NCBI GenBank assembly: GCA_002964805.2
Contig: PUDQ02000001.1
Location: forward strand, 7,712,001-7,776,000
Length of the DNA stretch: 64,000 nt
DNA from: Trametes villosa
Taxonomy: Eukaryota; Basidiomycota; Agaricomycetes; Polyporales; Polyporaceae
Direction of reading: 5' to 3'
Of the stretch, positions 35,258 to 47,095 are shown one piece after another; the stretch's first letter is position 1; the number at the start of each line of letters is the position of its first letter. Made by a program: the position numbers and the translations under genes. Under the pieces are notes generated by a model. It did no database searches. It was given only the letters and a program-made list of their open reading frames with translations, and was not told the origin of the DNA.

Positions 35258-36498
35258 ATGGCTAATTACACGACGGTACGATACGTCCAGGTCTAGTAGA
35301 ACGGCACTCATTCTTGTGTTTCTAGAGTCGCATCGACGTGCATCATCACATCTTCCCCGCCTCCATAGGGAAAGCCGGGCTGAGCGCGAAGGTCGGCTGG
35401 CGCACACCCCCAGAGAACCTGCCCTGGACGCCCGAAGTCAGCTTGGGAGCGATGGATCAGCTCGGCGTGCAGACCGCCGTCCTTTCCCTACCCGCCGGGC
35501 TGCCTGCCGGCCCCCCTGGCGTAGAGAACAGGGCGGCTGCTCGGGAGTTCAACGAGTACGCCGCACAGATCTGTTCCAAGCACCCTGGGAGGTTCGGGTT
35601 CTTCGCTTGTCTGCCCGATCTTTCGGACACGGAGGGTATGTTGCAGTATGTACTTGCCGTGTTGCTGCGCGCGGCGTTCATGAACTATCAAACAGGTGCC
35701 CTTGCGGAGATCAAGCACAGTATCGACGAGTTGAAGGCCTGGGGTATCGCCATGTCGTCTTCCTACGGCGAGGCTGCGGACGCCAGTAGGTCGGCCTGCT
35801 CGTACCACAGCATATGCGGTTCACTGATTAGGCCGCAGAATACGTCGGAGACGATGCATTTGACGTTGTATGGGAAGAACTCGATCAAAGAGCGGCCGTG
35901 GTCTTCCTTCATGGGGCGCAAATTCCATCGACCACGCCTTACCCCCACCCGTTTCTAGGCATCCCTGTAACCGAGGTCCGTATCCCCGAGTAATTCCTTC
36001 AGGATGACCACGGCTAATCCACCATACTCAGGTACCCAACGAGACGTTCAAAGCGGCCGCACACCTCGTCGTGACCGGCAAGAAGCGGCGCTGGCCGAAC
36101 GTCAAGATCATCCTCGCGCATCTCGGGGGCAGCACGCCGTTTCTCGCGCCGCGTGTCGCGGTCCTCTCCGGGCACATGGGCTGCCCCTTGTCCCCCGATG
36201 AGATTGTGGAGGACTTCAAGACGTTTTACTACGACACGGCGCTGAGCAGCCACGAGACGACGCTGACGGCGATGCGCGCGTTTGTCGACGACTCGCGTTT
36301 GTTGTTTGGGACGGACTTCCCAGGTAGATTGCTTTTTCGTTGCAGCCGTCTTTCGAACGTTAATGCTTTTTATCTACAGCTGTTAGCACCGACATGGTTG
36401 AGTGGTACACAAAGAACGCGGATGCGTTCTTTGCCGGAGATCGCGAGCGGCTCGAAAGGGTTATGTTCAAGAATGCCCAAGCTCTTCTGCCGGTGTAG
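35258..36498 (+). CDS. Amidohydrolase-family decarboxylase (ACMSD / 6-methylsalicylate decarboxylase-like)
   Basis: Six exons: 35258-35275, 35326-35635, 35696-35785, 35839-35975, 36032-36323 and 36380-36498, giving 321 residues. The metal-binding start is SRIDVHHHIFP (H-x-H). Later motifs are VVFLHGAQIPSTTPYPHPF, KIILAHLGGSTPFLAPR, TFYYDTALSSHE and LLFGTDFP, the last holding the conserved metal-ligand Asp. These are hallmarks of the amidohydrolase-2/ACMSD group. Fungal relatives decarboxylate 6-methylsalicylate, resorcylates or similar aromatic acids with a zinc or manganese ion. The substrate here is unknown, and there is no polyketide synthase nearby. The first exon codes for only six residues. 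Confidence 0.85.
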
Positions 36499-36753
36499 AT
36501 GGTGTACGAGTGTTTTGGCCTGTCAAGACCATTGGTGACCGGCCGCACGCAAAGCAAAGGTTGTTTATAGCAGGGCCATGCTACACGCGGCCCACAATCC
36601 AGTATACAACGCTCTATGGTATCATCAGTCAATAGCGATGTCGGGGGTCAGATACATAGGCACTGCTGGTATAGCGGGTCTATTACGTCCAGTATTAGGG
36701 TATGGCCGTGGGTCGTATGCGCATCAATCAGTCTCCGTTCGGCGTTAGAGGCG

Positions 36754-38800
36754 TCAGTGCTGCTCCTGCAACCACTGGAGGATGTCGTTATGGACGGGCG
36801 AGATCGAGAGGAGCGCCTGGCCGTGGTGGCCGGCGGGGTCGAACCGGAGGCCCTTCCGGATGCCGTGCGAGGTGAGGTAGCGCCGGACGCGCTGTATGAA
36901 CGCAGTGAGTATGTGACGGACGATTGGGCCATGGGTCGACGGGAGGGAAACGTACGTTTGCGTCGATAATAGAGTCCTTGCCGCCCATGACAAACAAGGT
37001 CTTTTTAGGGTCTCGCGCGTTGGGGATCTCCTCGTACCAGAGGCAGTTGGAGGACCATTCGAAGTGCCGCTGCAGGAAGTTGGCGACGCCTAGCTCGGTG
37101 CCGACGAAGTACTTGACAATGAGGTCCAAGCCCTGTACAGCCGATAATGAGCACCTATACGAAAGATCGAATAAAAGTAGGCTTACATTCACACAGGGCC
37201 GGTAGATGAAGTTGTAGCAAAGGTCTGAGCGACGTAACATGCGTTAGGCTGGTTGTCAATACGGCTTGAACAGATACGTACCGCCTTCCCAAGAGCAGAA
37301 CGTCACAGGGTCGACGAAGCACGAGCGGGTGATCATCCGGGAATGTGTCTTGAGCATCCACGCATGCGAGAAGGAGCCGCTACGAGTGGATGCAGGGTCA
37401 GTTACCGCTCACAAGGAAAATGAATGCCTTCTCACTTCGAGTGGCTGAGCATGGTCACGCCTTTACGAACCCGCGCGGGCTCCGCAGCCTCACCCGCCTT
37501 CACGGGAGCTGCTTCCTCCGCGTCCGACGTCTCCGGGGAAGACTCGTTCAGATCAGCCCAACCGAGCTCCGCAAGAAGCCCGGCAAGGCACGTCGTCATC
37601 TCCGCCCTGCCCATGGGCCGCAAGAACCGGGGGTGGAGGATCTCCTGGCTGACGTGCGGGAGCAGGGGCACAAGGATGGGGTACTCCGGAAGCGCGCGGA
37701 ACATGTGCTCGAGGAAACGGCGGTACTGCGTCAGGCCGAGCCCGAGGCCGTGCATGAAGACGATCGGGCGAGGGCCGGTGTGTGCGTTCCAGCTTGGCGG
37801 AATGCGCAGGACGTACCTGCGGGTTTGCGCGTGTCAGGGAGGTGCGTGGCAAATTTTTTTGCAGGGAACTCACTCAAGGCCGTTGTGCTCCTCGATCTTG
37901 ACGTTCCACTTGGACTTGAGGTTGCGCCGGAGGTAGGTGTTGCTGAGCGTGACGACGAGGTACCACATCAGCGGTCGCCATGAGACATTCACTGGGTCCA
38001 GCGTGAGGCGTAGAGGAACCACAGCGGGGTTCGTACCGTCCGGGATCTTGGAGCCGGCACGATGCTCGATCAACTGGATAACTTCAAGAAGGGCCCTCCG
38101 ATGGATGTCGGAGACCTTGTCGAGGCCAGGGAAGGCAGCGTTGAACATGGACCAGTACAGCCACGAGAACATCTCTTGCCGACGAATCGAAGACCACGGT
38201 ACTTTGCCGAACCTATGGTATGCGGTGTATCAGGCTCTGCTCTGCGGGGCCATGGACCGCATGGACGCACCATGTTCTCAGGTAGTTCCGGAAGTCCACT
38301 GCGCGAGGGTCATGGTAGTCAAGCACGGTAAGCGCCTCCTCTGGACTGCCAGGTCGGTCGACGTCCAGGGTCTCTTCGTCGAAGCCTTCCTCGGGGAGAG
38401 AGGCAAGGCCAGCCTGGAGGACGCGCTTGAACACTGCTTGCAGCTCATGCAGAGGTCCGGAGCCGATGGTGCTGGGTCCAGAGATGAAGGAGGCGAGGTT
38501 GTAGTGGTACACACTGAAGAAGACCTGGAGGACGGATAAGCTCTGCGAACTGAATTGGGTGCGGTCACTGGGTCTGACCTCACTGAGCGCGATCGCGAAT
38601 AGACACCAGCCGCGCCACGCGAAGGTCCAGACGAGGCCAGAGTGCAGCGCGTAGACGACGAAGGCCCAGGAGAGGGGAACGACCGACCAGATGGGCAAAA
38701 CCGCGAAGACGAGGACGAGATAGAACGTGAAATCGCGTCGCGGCGGGGCGTGCAGCCGTTCTGCAACCTCGGCGACGAGCTTTTCGGTCTTGGCCTCCAT
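36754..38800 (-). CDS. Membrane-anchored alpha/beta hydrolase
   Basis: Eight exons: 38579-38800, 38271-38524, 37874-38212, 37436-37816, 37282-37379, 37187-37224, 36956-37132 and 36754-36891, giving 548 residues. Two hydrophobic segments near the N-terminus (FYLVLVFAVLPIWSVVPLSW and FVVYALHSGLVWTFAW) anchor it. A helical linker follows, then the hydrolase fold: PIVFMHGLGLGLTQYRRFL (oxyanion HG), the nucleophile elbow MLSHSNGSFSH, a charged insert, FVMGGKDSIIDA (acid) and FDPAGHHGQALLS (His). The elbow reads S-H-S-N-G instead of G-x-S-x-G; the first position is Ser. The triad looks complete. Similar long hydrolases with N-terminal anchors occur in many basidiomycetes. The substrate is unknown, possibly a lipid ester. 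Confidence 0.8.
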
Positions 38801-39333
38801 CCTGTGGGCGTCGTAAGGCGTCAGAGGACTCTATCCGTCGTGAAAGGAGCGGATGGGCCGCGACAAGACGAGGACCCGAGAGCAGGCGGAGAGCGACTTT
38901 GACCGTCGTCGCAGAGCCGTAGAAAGCCGGCGGCTGGCGGTACCATGTCGTGCGAGGCTGATGGAACAATCACCCCGAAGGCTGCGACCCCGGGCCCACA
39001 GTGCGAAAATGGGCTCATTTGCGTGTCTGCGGCGCGCGCGACACGGGGAACGACGCGAGTATATATATGTCTGCGCGTCCTGCTGCGCTCTGTCGCCGCG
39101 CGCGACGGCGAGGACGAGCTTGGCGGTGCAGCGCGCGGACGATGGGCGTCGGGCGGGGACGGTTCGGGCCACGCGAGCGGGTGATAGCCACGCGGGCGCA
39201 GATGACGCTGTTGGCAACTTGGCATTGGCACGGACTCTCCCGCGTTTCGGCCGACAGCTCGTTTTCTTCGCCTTCGCTCTCTCCCTCCCCGTCCATCCTA
39301 CCACCGTGCTCTCTCCCGGAGGTGTCGTACGCC
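38801..39333. promoter_or_regulatory. Divergent promoter region of the alpha/beta hydrolase and IDH1
   Basis: This 533-base region separates the hydrolase start (minus) from the IDH1 start (plus). A plus-strand TATATAT motif at 39060-39066 and a pyrimidine-rich stretch before the IDH1 ATG fit promoter and start-site features. No gene is called. Confidence 0.45.
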
Positions 39334-40992
39334 ATGATTCGTAGTGCTCTCGCCTCTGCTGCCCGCCCCGTTCTCAACGCCGTGCGTTCTTTCTGCGTCT
39401 CTGCGCTTACCGCGCGCCAACATTTTGTTTCGCACACAGAGGACGGCCACCACCCTCTCCGCTGGCTTTCCCCGTGTCACCCAGAGAGTGCGTCGCGTCA
39501 TTAATTTGCAAGCGATTGCAGGGTATATCTGACCTTCTCGCGCGCAGCTGCCCACCAAGTATGGTGGTGTCTACACCGTATGTCCGCTGGCACCACCGCG
39601 AATGCACACTTCTGAACCAGACATGTCCTAGGTGACCCTCATCCCCGGTGATGGTATTGGTAATGAGATCACAGACTCCGTCAAGGAGATCTTCGAGCAC
39701 GTCAACGCGCCCATTGAGTGGGAGCAGTACAACGTCTCGGGGCTGTCTTCCGAGGGCGAGGACCTCTTCAAGCAGGCTATGGAGAGTCTGAGGCGCAACC
39801 GGGTCGGCCTCAAGGGTACGCACACGCTCCTGCACGCGTTATCTGCGCCGCATAACACTTGGCGTTGCAGGTATCCTCTTCACCCCCATCGACCAGTCCG
39901 GTCACATCTCGTGGAACGTCGCCATGCGCCAGCAGCTCGACATCTACGCGTCTGTTGTTCTCTGCAAGTCTCTCCCCGGCTTCCCCACCCGTCACAACAA
40001 CGTGGACTTTGCCATCATCCGTGAGAACACGGAGGGTGAGTACTCTGGCCTGGAGCACCAGAGCTACCCTGGTGTCGTCGAGAGCTTGAAGGTTTCGACG
40101 CGCGCGAAGGCGGAGCGTATCTGCCGCTTCGCATTCGACTTTGCGCTCAAGAACAACCGCAAGGTAACTTGAATTTAGAGCGTGAACACCGACATCCTGA
40201 TAACCCATCACGCGAATTTAGAAAGTCACCTGTGTCCACAAGGCGAACATCATGAAGCTCGGTGATGGTCTCTTCTTGAACACCTTCCGTCGGGTGGCTG
40301 AGGACTACAAGTCCACCGGCATTGAGTTCAACGACATGATCGTCGACAACACGTGAGCGTGCCATCTGGATGCCCACGCCATGATCTGGACTCACCCAAT
40401 CATGGAATACAGCTCCATGCAGCTGGTTGCGCGCCCAGGGCAGTTCGACGTCATGGTCATGCCCAACTTGTACGGTGCCATTGTTTCCAACATTGGTGCT
40501 GCACTTGTTGGTGGCCCCGGCATCGTCCCCGGCTGCAACGTCGGCAGGGTAAGTTCAACTCATATTGAGCTTCGGGAACCCTGCATGCTCAGCTATGCAA
40601 CGTTTGGGCTTGCAGGAGTACGCGCTCTTTGAGCCTGGTTGCCGTCACGTCGCCAAGGACATCATGGGCACCAACCGTGCCAACCCTGCGGCGATGATCC
40701 TGAGCGCGACCATGATGCTCCGGCACCTTGGGTACGTGTCTGAGCAGAATCAACGTGCTGCAGTATACTGAGAGGGTTATTTCATTTTAGTCTTGACCAC
40801 CTCGCGAACAGCGTTGCGAGCGCGACCTTTGACGTTATCAACGCCGGCAAGGTTCGCACCGCGGACATGGGCGGTGAGCTTCATTTCCCGTGTTATCAAA
40901 ACGACATTGGTTGCTCATGCGGCGATGTCTGTCACACAGGCTCTGCGACGACCTCCGAGTTCACCGCGGCCGTCATCAAAAACCTCAACTGA
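39334..40992 (+). CDS. IDH1: Isocitrate dehydrogenase [NAD] subunit 1, mitochondrial
   Basis: Ten exons: 39334-39381, 39440-39487, 39548-39577 (30 nt), 39632-39815, 39871-40163, 40222-40352, 40413-40548, 40616-40731, 40791-40873 and 40940-40992, giving 373 residues. The presequence is [16 protein letters not shown]. The mature start [17 protein letters not shown] is typical of the Idh1 regulatory subunit. The segments [20 protein letters not shown] and [20 protein letters not shown] are the isocitrate/isopropylmalate dehydrogenase signatures. With Idh2 it forms the octameric, AMP-regulated TCA-cycle enzyme. It is divergent from the alpha/beta hydrolase gene and converges with the next minus-strand gene. 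Confidence 0.96.
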
Positions 40993-41176
40993 GCGGCTGG
41001 TGATGACTATAGAGGACGGGATGGGCCGCGTTCAGCAGGGCGGGAGCGCCAGGCATGAGCAACTAGTTCTACGCCGTTTCGTCCGGTAATGTAGATGTAG
41101 TGTACACGATGGCCTAACGTATCATACCTCGCCTCCTAGAGTGCTGTTTACCAACGTAGATGTCGTTGCCTCGGTG

Positions 41177-42957
41177 TCACGGGATGCTGCTGAGGTCGAA
41201 ATCGTTGAATAGGGCATCGTCGTCCAGCGCAGCGTCGTATTCGTCTCGTTCGGGAGACTCCCGTTTAGGTTTCTTTGATGCTGGTTCTTCGAGTGACGAG
41301 GTTTGCCCTCCCGGTCCCTCCGAATCCTCGAGTTTGACAAGGTTATGGGCGTCCGACTGGGAATCCTGCGTGGTAGCGACTTCTGCCCCCTCGCCGCGAG
41401 GTTTGCGCAGGCCCAATATGGTCGAGCAGCGGACGTCCCCCTGCTGGCCCCAGCCCTCCGACTGGGGCCGGAACTCGGCGTACAAGGCAAAGCCCTTCTC
41501 GTTCAGCTCCGCCGGGGCGTAGCTCGCCGCGAGGAGGCGCAGCGCGCCCACGACGTGTGGCGCCGTCTGCCGTAACGCACGCGTGATGTACGAGAACGCT
41601 GCCGCGGGCGCGACGGGCGCGCCGTTCGAGAGGGCGTGCCACTGTGAGGACGCGGTCTGATAGAGGGGTCTAGGGTGACAGAGGTGGAATGGGTGGACGG
41701 TGGCGGGTGAGTTGCGGCATTAAAGAGGACGGCAGACATTAAAGCGTTACGTACACGCTGATATGTCGCGACGGAATAGGTTAGAGTGGGTGTCGTGGCG
41801 TCACGGTGAAGGAAAGTGTCTGCGTGAGCTCCTGTCTGTCGCCCGAAATGAGGGGGAGGAGCACTGACCGTCTGCCCATGAGCTCCACGTAGGGCTGCGA
41901 GCCGGTGCGGCTCGCCTCCCTGCCCCGCTGCTCGCCGCTTCGGTATATGCCCAGCGAGACGCCTTTGGTAACAGCGTTCATCTCCGTATACGCAGACGCT
42001 AAGCGGAGTAGAATGGCATGAGCGTCCGGTGTCCCGCACAGCACCGGGCAGCGCACCGCACAGCCCCACCGGGCTATCCAGCGGTCTGCTCAGGAGCTCG
42101 AGAGGGCGGAAAAGAGAGGAGGGGGAGGCTGCACACCTATGCTCAGTGCTTCCTCGCGCCGGAAGCCCAGCCGCTCCGCGACGACGAACGCCCATGCCAT
42201 CATTATGGGCGCGCGGTTCACGACGGCGTACTTCGCCTGGAGGACCTGCGCGCACACCGCACCCACACGGCCTCTCGTCAGTATACGTATATTGTGGCGG
42301 AGCGTCCACCATGCGTGCCGCGAGCGTCTGCCAGGCGCGGCACGCACTTTGGACCGCTCGTCTGAATGGGCAGGGTCCACCGGGACACGCACCTGCTCGT
42401 CGAGCACCTCGCCGAACTCGAGGCTGCCGTACGCGTCGCCGTCCTGGCGCGGCTTCCCGGGCAGGAGCTCGTTGAGATCGTCGTCCCGCTTGCGTTTCCG
42501 CGCGGGCTTGCCCTGCAGGGTGCACGCGGAGATGGACGCGATAGGCCCAATGCGTGGAGATGAATCATTCAATTATGTAACGGTGCGTCAGGACGGCGTG
42601 GGCTTACGTCGGGCTTGGAGGAACTGGCCTTCCCCGCGGAGGAGGGGGCGCTGCTCGAGCTAGCACTGGGCTTCTTGCCCTTGTACCCTGCCTTGCGCAC
42701 GGCGGCGAGGACCTGTTTCCGGAGGTCCTTCTCCGCTATACCGGCAGTCTCGAGCGAGAAATCGGTCAGCATGTCGAGCTGTTCGGGTGTGTTATGGGTC
42801 TTGTATCTACGCAGTCTATGAGCATTTTTGTGGTGCGTTAGGTGCATTAACCAACCTACATCTTTCCCGCGACAGCCATTGCCTTGGACGGAGCGATGTT
42901 GCTGCTTGTGAGCATCTTGAGGAACGCTGGGAGCGATAATTTCGCCGAGCCTGCCAT
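41177..42957 (-). CDS. Unrecognised protein with acidic, NLS-containing tail
   Basis: Six exons: 42860-42957, 42608-42806, 42393-42512, 42137-42245, 41869-41998 and 41177-41669, giving 382 residues. It begins MAGSAKLSLPAFLKMLTSSN, continues with helical THNTPEQLDMLTDFSLETAG and a basic GKPARKRKRDDD stretch. A compact conserved-looking core follows, AWAFVVAERLGFRREEALSI joined to TEMNAVTKGVSLGIY and, later, AFSYITRALRQTAPHVVGAL. The tail holds SKKPKRESP and ends in acidic DDDALFNDFDLSSIP, which looks like an activation-type tail. I do not recognise the family. The core reads like a helical nuclear protein. Three introns here are unusually long (about 131-199 nt), and one of 147 nt is a multiple of three with no in-frame stop. 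Confidence 0.7.
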
Positions 42958-43221
42958 GCTAATCTTTCGCAACGTCTGTTACGCCCTCAAATAGGTTACA
43001 GGGCGTAGATGTGTACCCCAAGCTATGAGGTTATAGTACTTACGAGGAGAAGAGCGCCGCAGCCGCTGACGCAGATCCACAGCACGGGCGCTACCACTCT
43101 GATCGCGCATTGCCGAACGACCAGAAAGGCAATCAACGCCTGTATTGATCGCTGCCGACGCCGACTCTGCTCTATCCCACCGCCTTCCCCGCCCTTACGC
43201 CCCTGGTCCTCGCTCGTCGCT

Positions 43222-44076
43222 ATGATCAACTACATGCTGCTCGTCTCCCGGCAAGGTACATCCTGCACCACCCTTACAGCCGGATGAGCGCACTCCTGAC
43301 CGCTTGGGACGGCCCGCAGGGAAGGTGCGCCTCTCGAAGTGGTACACCACGATGTCGCAGAAGGCGAAGGCGAAGATCGTCAAGGACGTCACGCAGCTCG
43401 TGCTCGCGCGCCGCACCCGCATGTGCAACTTCCTCGAGTACAAGGGTGCGCGCTCTCTTCTATCTACTCCGCGCTTGCATGAGGCCTGACCTTGGGACGT
43501 GGGGTGGCGGGTGGTAGACACGAAGGTCGTGTACAGGCGATACGCATCGCTGTTCTTCGTCACCGGGATCAGCCAGGGCGACAACGAGCTGGTTACGCTC
43601 GAGATTATCCACAGATATGTCGAGGTGCTGGACCGCTACTTTGGGAACGTGAGCACTGCCATAGATATCCCCTGGGTGAACACCGCGCTGACTGACTGTA
43701 CAGGTGTGCGAGCTCGACCTGTATGCAGCCCATGTGCATCTGAAATTGACATACGTGAAACTCATGAGTGATCCCCCTTCCACAGCATCTTCAACTTCCA
43801 GAAGGCGTATGCGGTCAGCCAAGACCACCCGTTCACGTTAATCCACATACTTACACAGAAGTTCAGATCCTCGACGAGCTCATCATCGCAGGCGAACTAC
43901 AGGAGTCTTCCAAGAAGTCTGTACTACGAGTGGTACGTCGACGTCTCATTGCAGCACAGCGTTCGCGGACTTACCGTGGCCGCTCTCAGGTCACACAAGC
44001 AGACAGCATCGAGGAGCAGGAGAACAGCGAAGATACCATGGCGCGGCTCGGCAGCCTCGGCTCCCGAGGTCCATAG
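43222..44076 (+). CDS. APS1: AP-1 clathrin adaptor sigma subunit
   Basis: Seven exons: 43222-43255, 43320-43445, 43518-43648, 43704-43720 (17 nt), 43786-43813 (28 nt), 43867-43932 and 43990-44076, giving 162 residues, the usual length. The start is [20 protein letters not shown]. The core follows: [62 protein letters not shown] and [16 protein letters not shown]. Sigma-1 is one of four subunits of AP-1, which sorts cargo at the trans-Golgi and endosomes. The fungal tail [20 protein letters not shown] follows. The 17-nt and 28-nt exons encode the VCELDLIFNF strand and are essential to the fold. Confidence 0.94.
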
Positions 44077-44272
44077 AGCCCGTCTCTCTGTCTCTTTTGT
44101 ACATGTATGGTCGTATGTATGGATTTCGATTCTCCGGGAAGTCACACTTATCGTCTGTGTGTGATGGATATCGGAAAACGTGCGAGTGTATGCGAATATG
44201 CGTGCGTGCGGGGTATGATACAAATGCGGGGATATGATGCGACGGGTGGGTGTCCATGAGATGGAGAAAATG

Positions 44273-46278
44273 CTACGTGCTGGTAGAGCTGGTGCTGGTG
44301 CTGATGGTGCTTGCTGATGAGGTGCTTGGGGTGACGGTAGGGACGGGCTTGGGCGCGGGTTTGCGCCCGTTGACGACGTGCCACCGGACGAGGTCCAAGG
44401 TCGCGATGGAGTCTTCGACGGAGCTGTGACCTGCGGCGCCGGCTGCCTGGATGGTCTGGCCGAGGTATTCTTTAGCCCTAACGCGCCACCAGTATCAGCA
44501 AGGAGCTCGAGGTATCTCGGATGAATAGCACTCACAATGCCCTCAGAGCCCGCCTGTACGGCGGCCCCGCAGGGTGGGGAAACAGGATCGCGGTGTCGAC
44601 ACAGCGGTGGTGGATCATGCGCAGGGTCTTCAGGTCGTTCTCGAGGGCGTGGCCGATGATGATGGTCTGCGAGCTGATGAAGGCGTCCATGGAACGGCGG
44701 ATGGAGTCTAACGGGAGGAGCGCACTCCCGAGGTTCTCCGGGGTAATGCCCGAGAAGCGGGTGTTGTAGTCTCTGTACGCGGCGCAAAATGAGTATATGC
44801 ATAGACGAAGGAGTCATTGAGGGGGAGACCGCGTACATTACTTCTACACCCTCGTCCATCCGGACGTACTCGTCGAAGATCTCCTTCCCGGCAGAATCAA
44901 CGACCGATACTCGCGCGACGCGCATACCCCCAGTGGTGTAAATCATCTCACAGTCCAAAGCCACGGCGTCGAGAGCGGTGTCCGTACTGCTGGACCCACC
45001 GGAGTCCGGGGGTGGTCGTGTATGCGTGAACGCGTGCCGCTTGTGGAGATCCTCCGGGCCCGTCTCGTAGAAAACGTGAGGGCCGGTCTGACACCCTTCT
45101 TCGTCCGGTGTCCGCGAACAGCATGTGTATACGCGCCGCTTCTCACCTATAAGACCGTCATGAGTTTGCCTGCGCATATACAATACACGGCGGCGCGACC
45201 TACCGTTCACCTTCGACGTGAACGCCTTCCCCCAATGGAAACGGCACTCGTCCGCCTCCTCGCGGCGCTTGACCTGGAACTGAGAATTGCACCGGTCGCA
45301 GGTCATCACGGAGCCCTCCTCGTGCGGTTTGTCCCCGCCGGGACCGGAGGGAATCTCTACAATGTACCCCCATTTCTTCATGTCGTCCATAGAGAGGACA
45401 TATGGCTCGAGCTGTGCCGCGGAGAGTCGTAGCGCGGCGACTTTCTTGCGCATCTCCTCGCGTGCGAGTACCTCGGATTCAGTGCCTACCGACGCGTGCG
45501 AGGCAGAGTCGGGTTTTGGCCGACGTTTCAGAGAGGCAATAGACGAGATCACCGCCTGTGTGCGGCACATTGTAAACTATATGCCACAGAGCCAGAGCTA
45601 GTTGGCGTGCTTACATTACGGTAAGTGAGCTTAGACGACTTCTTGTACACTTCCTCTTCCTGCTGGAGTGCGTGCTCGGCTGCCAAGGTAGGATTGGCGC
45701 GGGATATGTTCTCGTATAGAATGACGAAGTGGTCGTAGAGATTCTTGAGCATGGCCTGTAGAAGGTCTCAGACAACGGTCGCCCCACGTGGAGTGGTATT
45801 ACACACTTGGCGGACAGGTATCGCTACCTGAGACTGGGCTGCACTGACTCTTAGGACTGGCACACCAGCCTGTTTGACGCGGAGGTCAATCATGGCGGTA
45901 TTCGAGGGAAGTATATGTCCTCACCGAGGTTGTTTGCGGACCAGAGGGCACCGCAACTGGCCGCTGTGGGGTTCCAGTTCTCTGTAGCTTCTTCGGAGGT
46001 TCGCTGGTAGACATTCCATTGCTAGGGCCGGCAGCACGCAGAGGGGAACTAATTGAGCGTTTGGCAGGGATTGAGGCGGATGCTACCGCAGCTGCCGAGT
46101 ATGTTCGCTTCGCGGGAGCAGCAGGAGTAGAGGCTGCTGGTTTGGGGGTATCTACAGGAACTGAGGTAACTGGGATTTGCTTGAGATCAGGACTGTGGCT
46201 GAAGAGACAGTGGGGTCGTGTGCAGTGCGGTTTCTCCGGACATGGGAGTGTTTGGAATAGCTTGAGGGTGGGGAACAT
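44273..46278 (-). CDS. REX3: RNA exonuclease, Rex3-type with N-terminal zinc finger
   Basis: Seven exons: 45925-46278, 45807-45869, 45615-45755, 45204-45555, 44837-45146, 44536-44772 and 44273-44477, giving 553 residues. The N-terminus has a CCCH-like finger, LPCPEKPHCTRPHCLFSH (C-x5-C-x4-C-x3-H). Middle cysteines in SVMTCDRCNSQF and YTCCSRTPDEEGC form a second zinc-binding area. The exonuclease domain has ALDCEMIYTTGGMRVARVSV (D-x-E), HALENDLKTLRM (Asp) and GHSSVEDSIATLDLVRWH (His and Asp), a complete DEDDh set. Rex3-like enzymes trim 3' ends of small stable RNAs. A Ser/Thr-rich tail ends the protein. The exon 5 donor was chosen at GTACGC because it alone restores VEVIDYNTRFSG. Confidence 0.88.
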
Positions 46279-47095
46279 GTTGCGCGCGGAGGTGATGCAG
46301 GCTGACTACGCGTGCCTCGGATGGTCGGGCTACCTGCGACAGTGCTACAGCCGTACGCAGGGCTCGTATGCTTGATGGACGGCTACTGAAAGAGCTGGAG
46401 GTACCGGAGGGGCTGGAGGGAGACGCGAGAGGATATGACGACGCGCTCAACCCACGGCCCGAGCCGCGGCACCCCAAAACGCGTTACACATCCGCGATGA
46501 CAGCTGTGACCGAGCGTGCCGTCACACGGATGCGACGCCGACGCGCTCGCCGCGGAGAGCGCGCTACGCCGCCGCGCTCCTCGCAGCGAACCGCCGCGCC
46601 CGCGTATCCTGCTCGTCTGCGCTGCAGTGCGCCGCAGCGAGACTTCTGTTCGAGAAACAGCGCCGCCCGTCATGATCCCGTGCGCGAGTGCACGCCCGAC
46701 CCGCCGCAGCTGCAGCCTGAGCCCGGTGGATGATATAGCATCTGCGTCGTCGACGTCTGCTCAGATCGCGCATGAGTGATTCGTTTTCCATGGGGTTGTC
46801 CGGCTGCTATTCGAGGTGCCGAGCCGGAAATCCCGACGGTACATGCATGATAGGCATACGCTCTTGGCACTGGCAGCGGCCGCGGTGGATGCGCGGCATC
46901 GCGCTGGCAAGCGTGCGCAGATGCCGGACGGGCGCCTAGCGCGCACGGTGTATCACGGAGGAACAGCCGTCGCCGACGGTTTGACGAGCAGCCGTCACTG
47001 GCATCGACCCCGAGCGTCCTCCGCAGCCCATCCTCCTCGTCCCACCGCCATAAGAACACCCCCGCTCGGTGTTTCCCCACCCGAGCCTGTACATC
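46279..47095. promoter_or_regulatory. Divergent promoter region of REX3 and the ceramide synthase
   Basis: This 817-base region lies between the REX3 start (minus) and the ceramide synthase start (plus), so both promoters should be here. Short open frames occur but none looks coding. Confidence 0.45.

Noticed and set aside
41503..42525. A 340-codon minus-strand frame over the gene at 41177-42957
   Set aside because: It runs through introns of the real gene and out of its frame, with Arg/Pro/Ser bias and no domain. It is a shadow.
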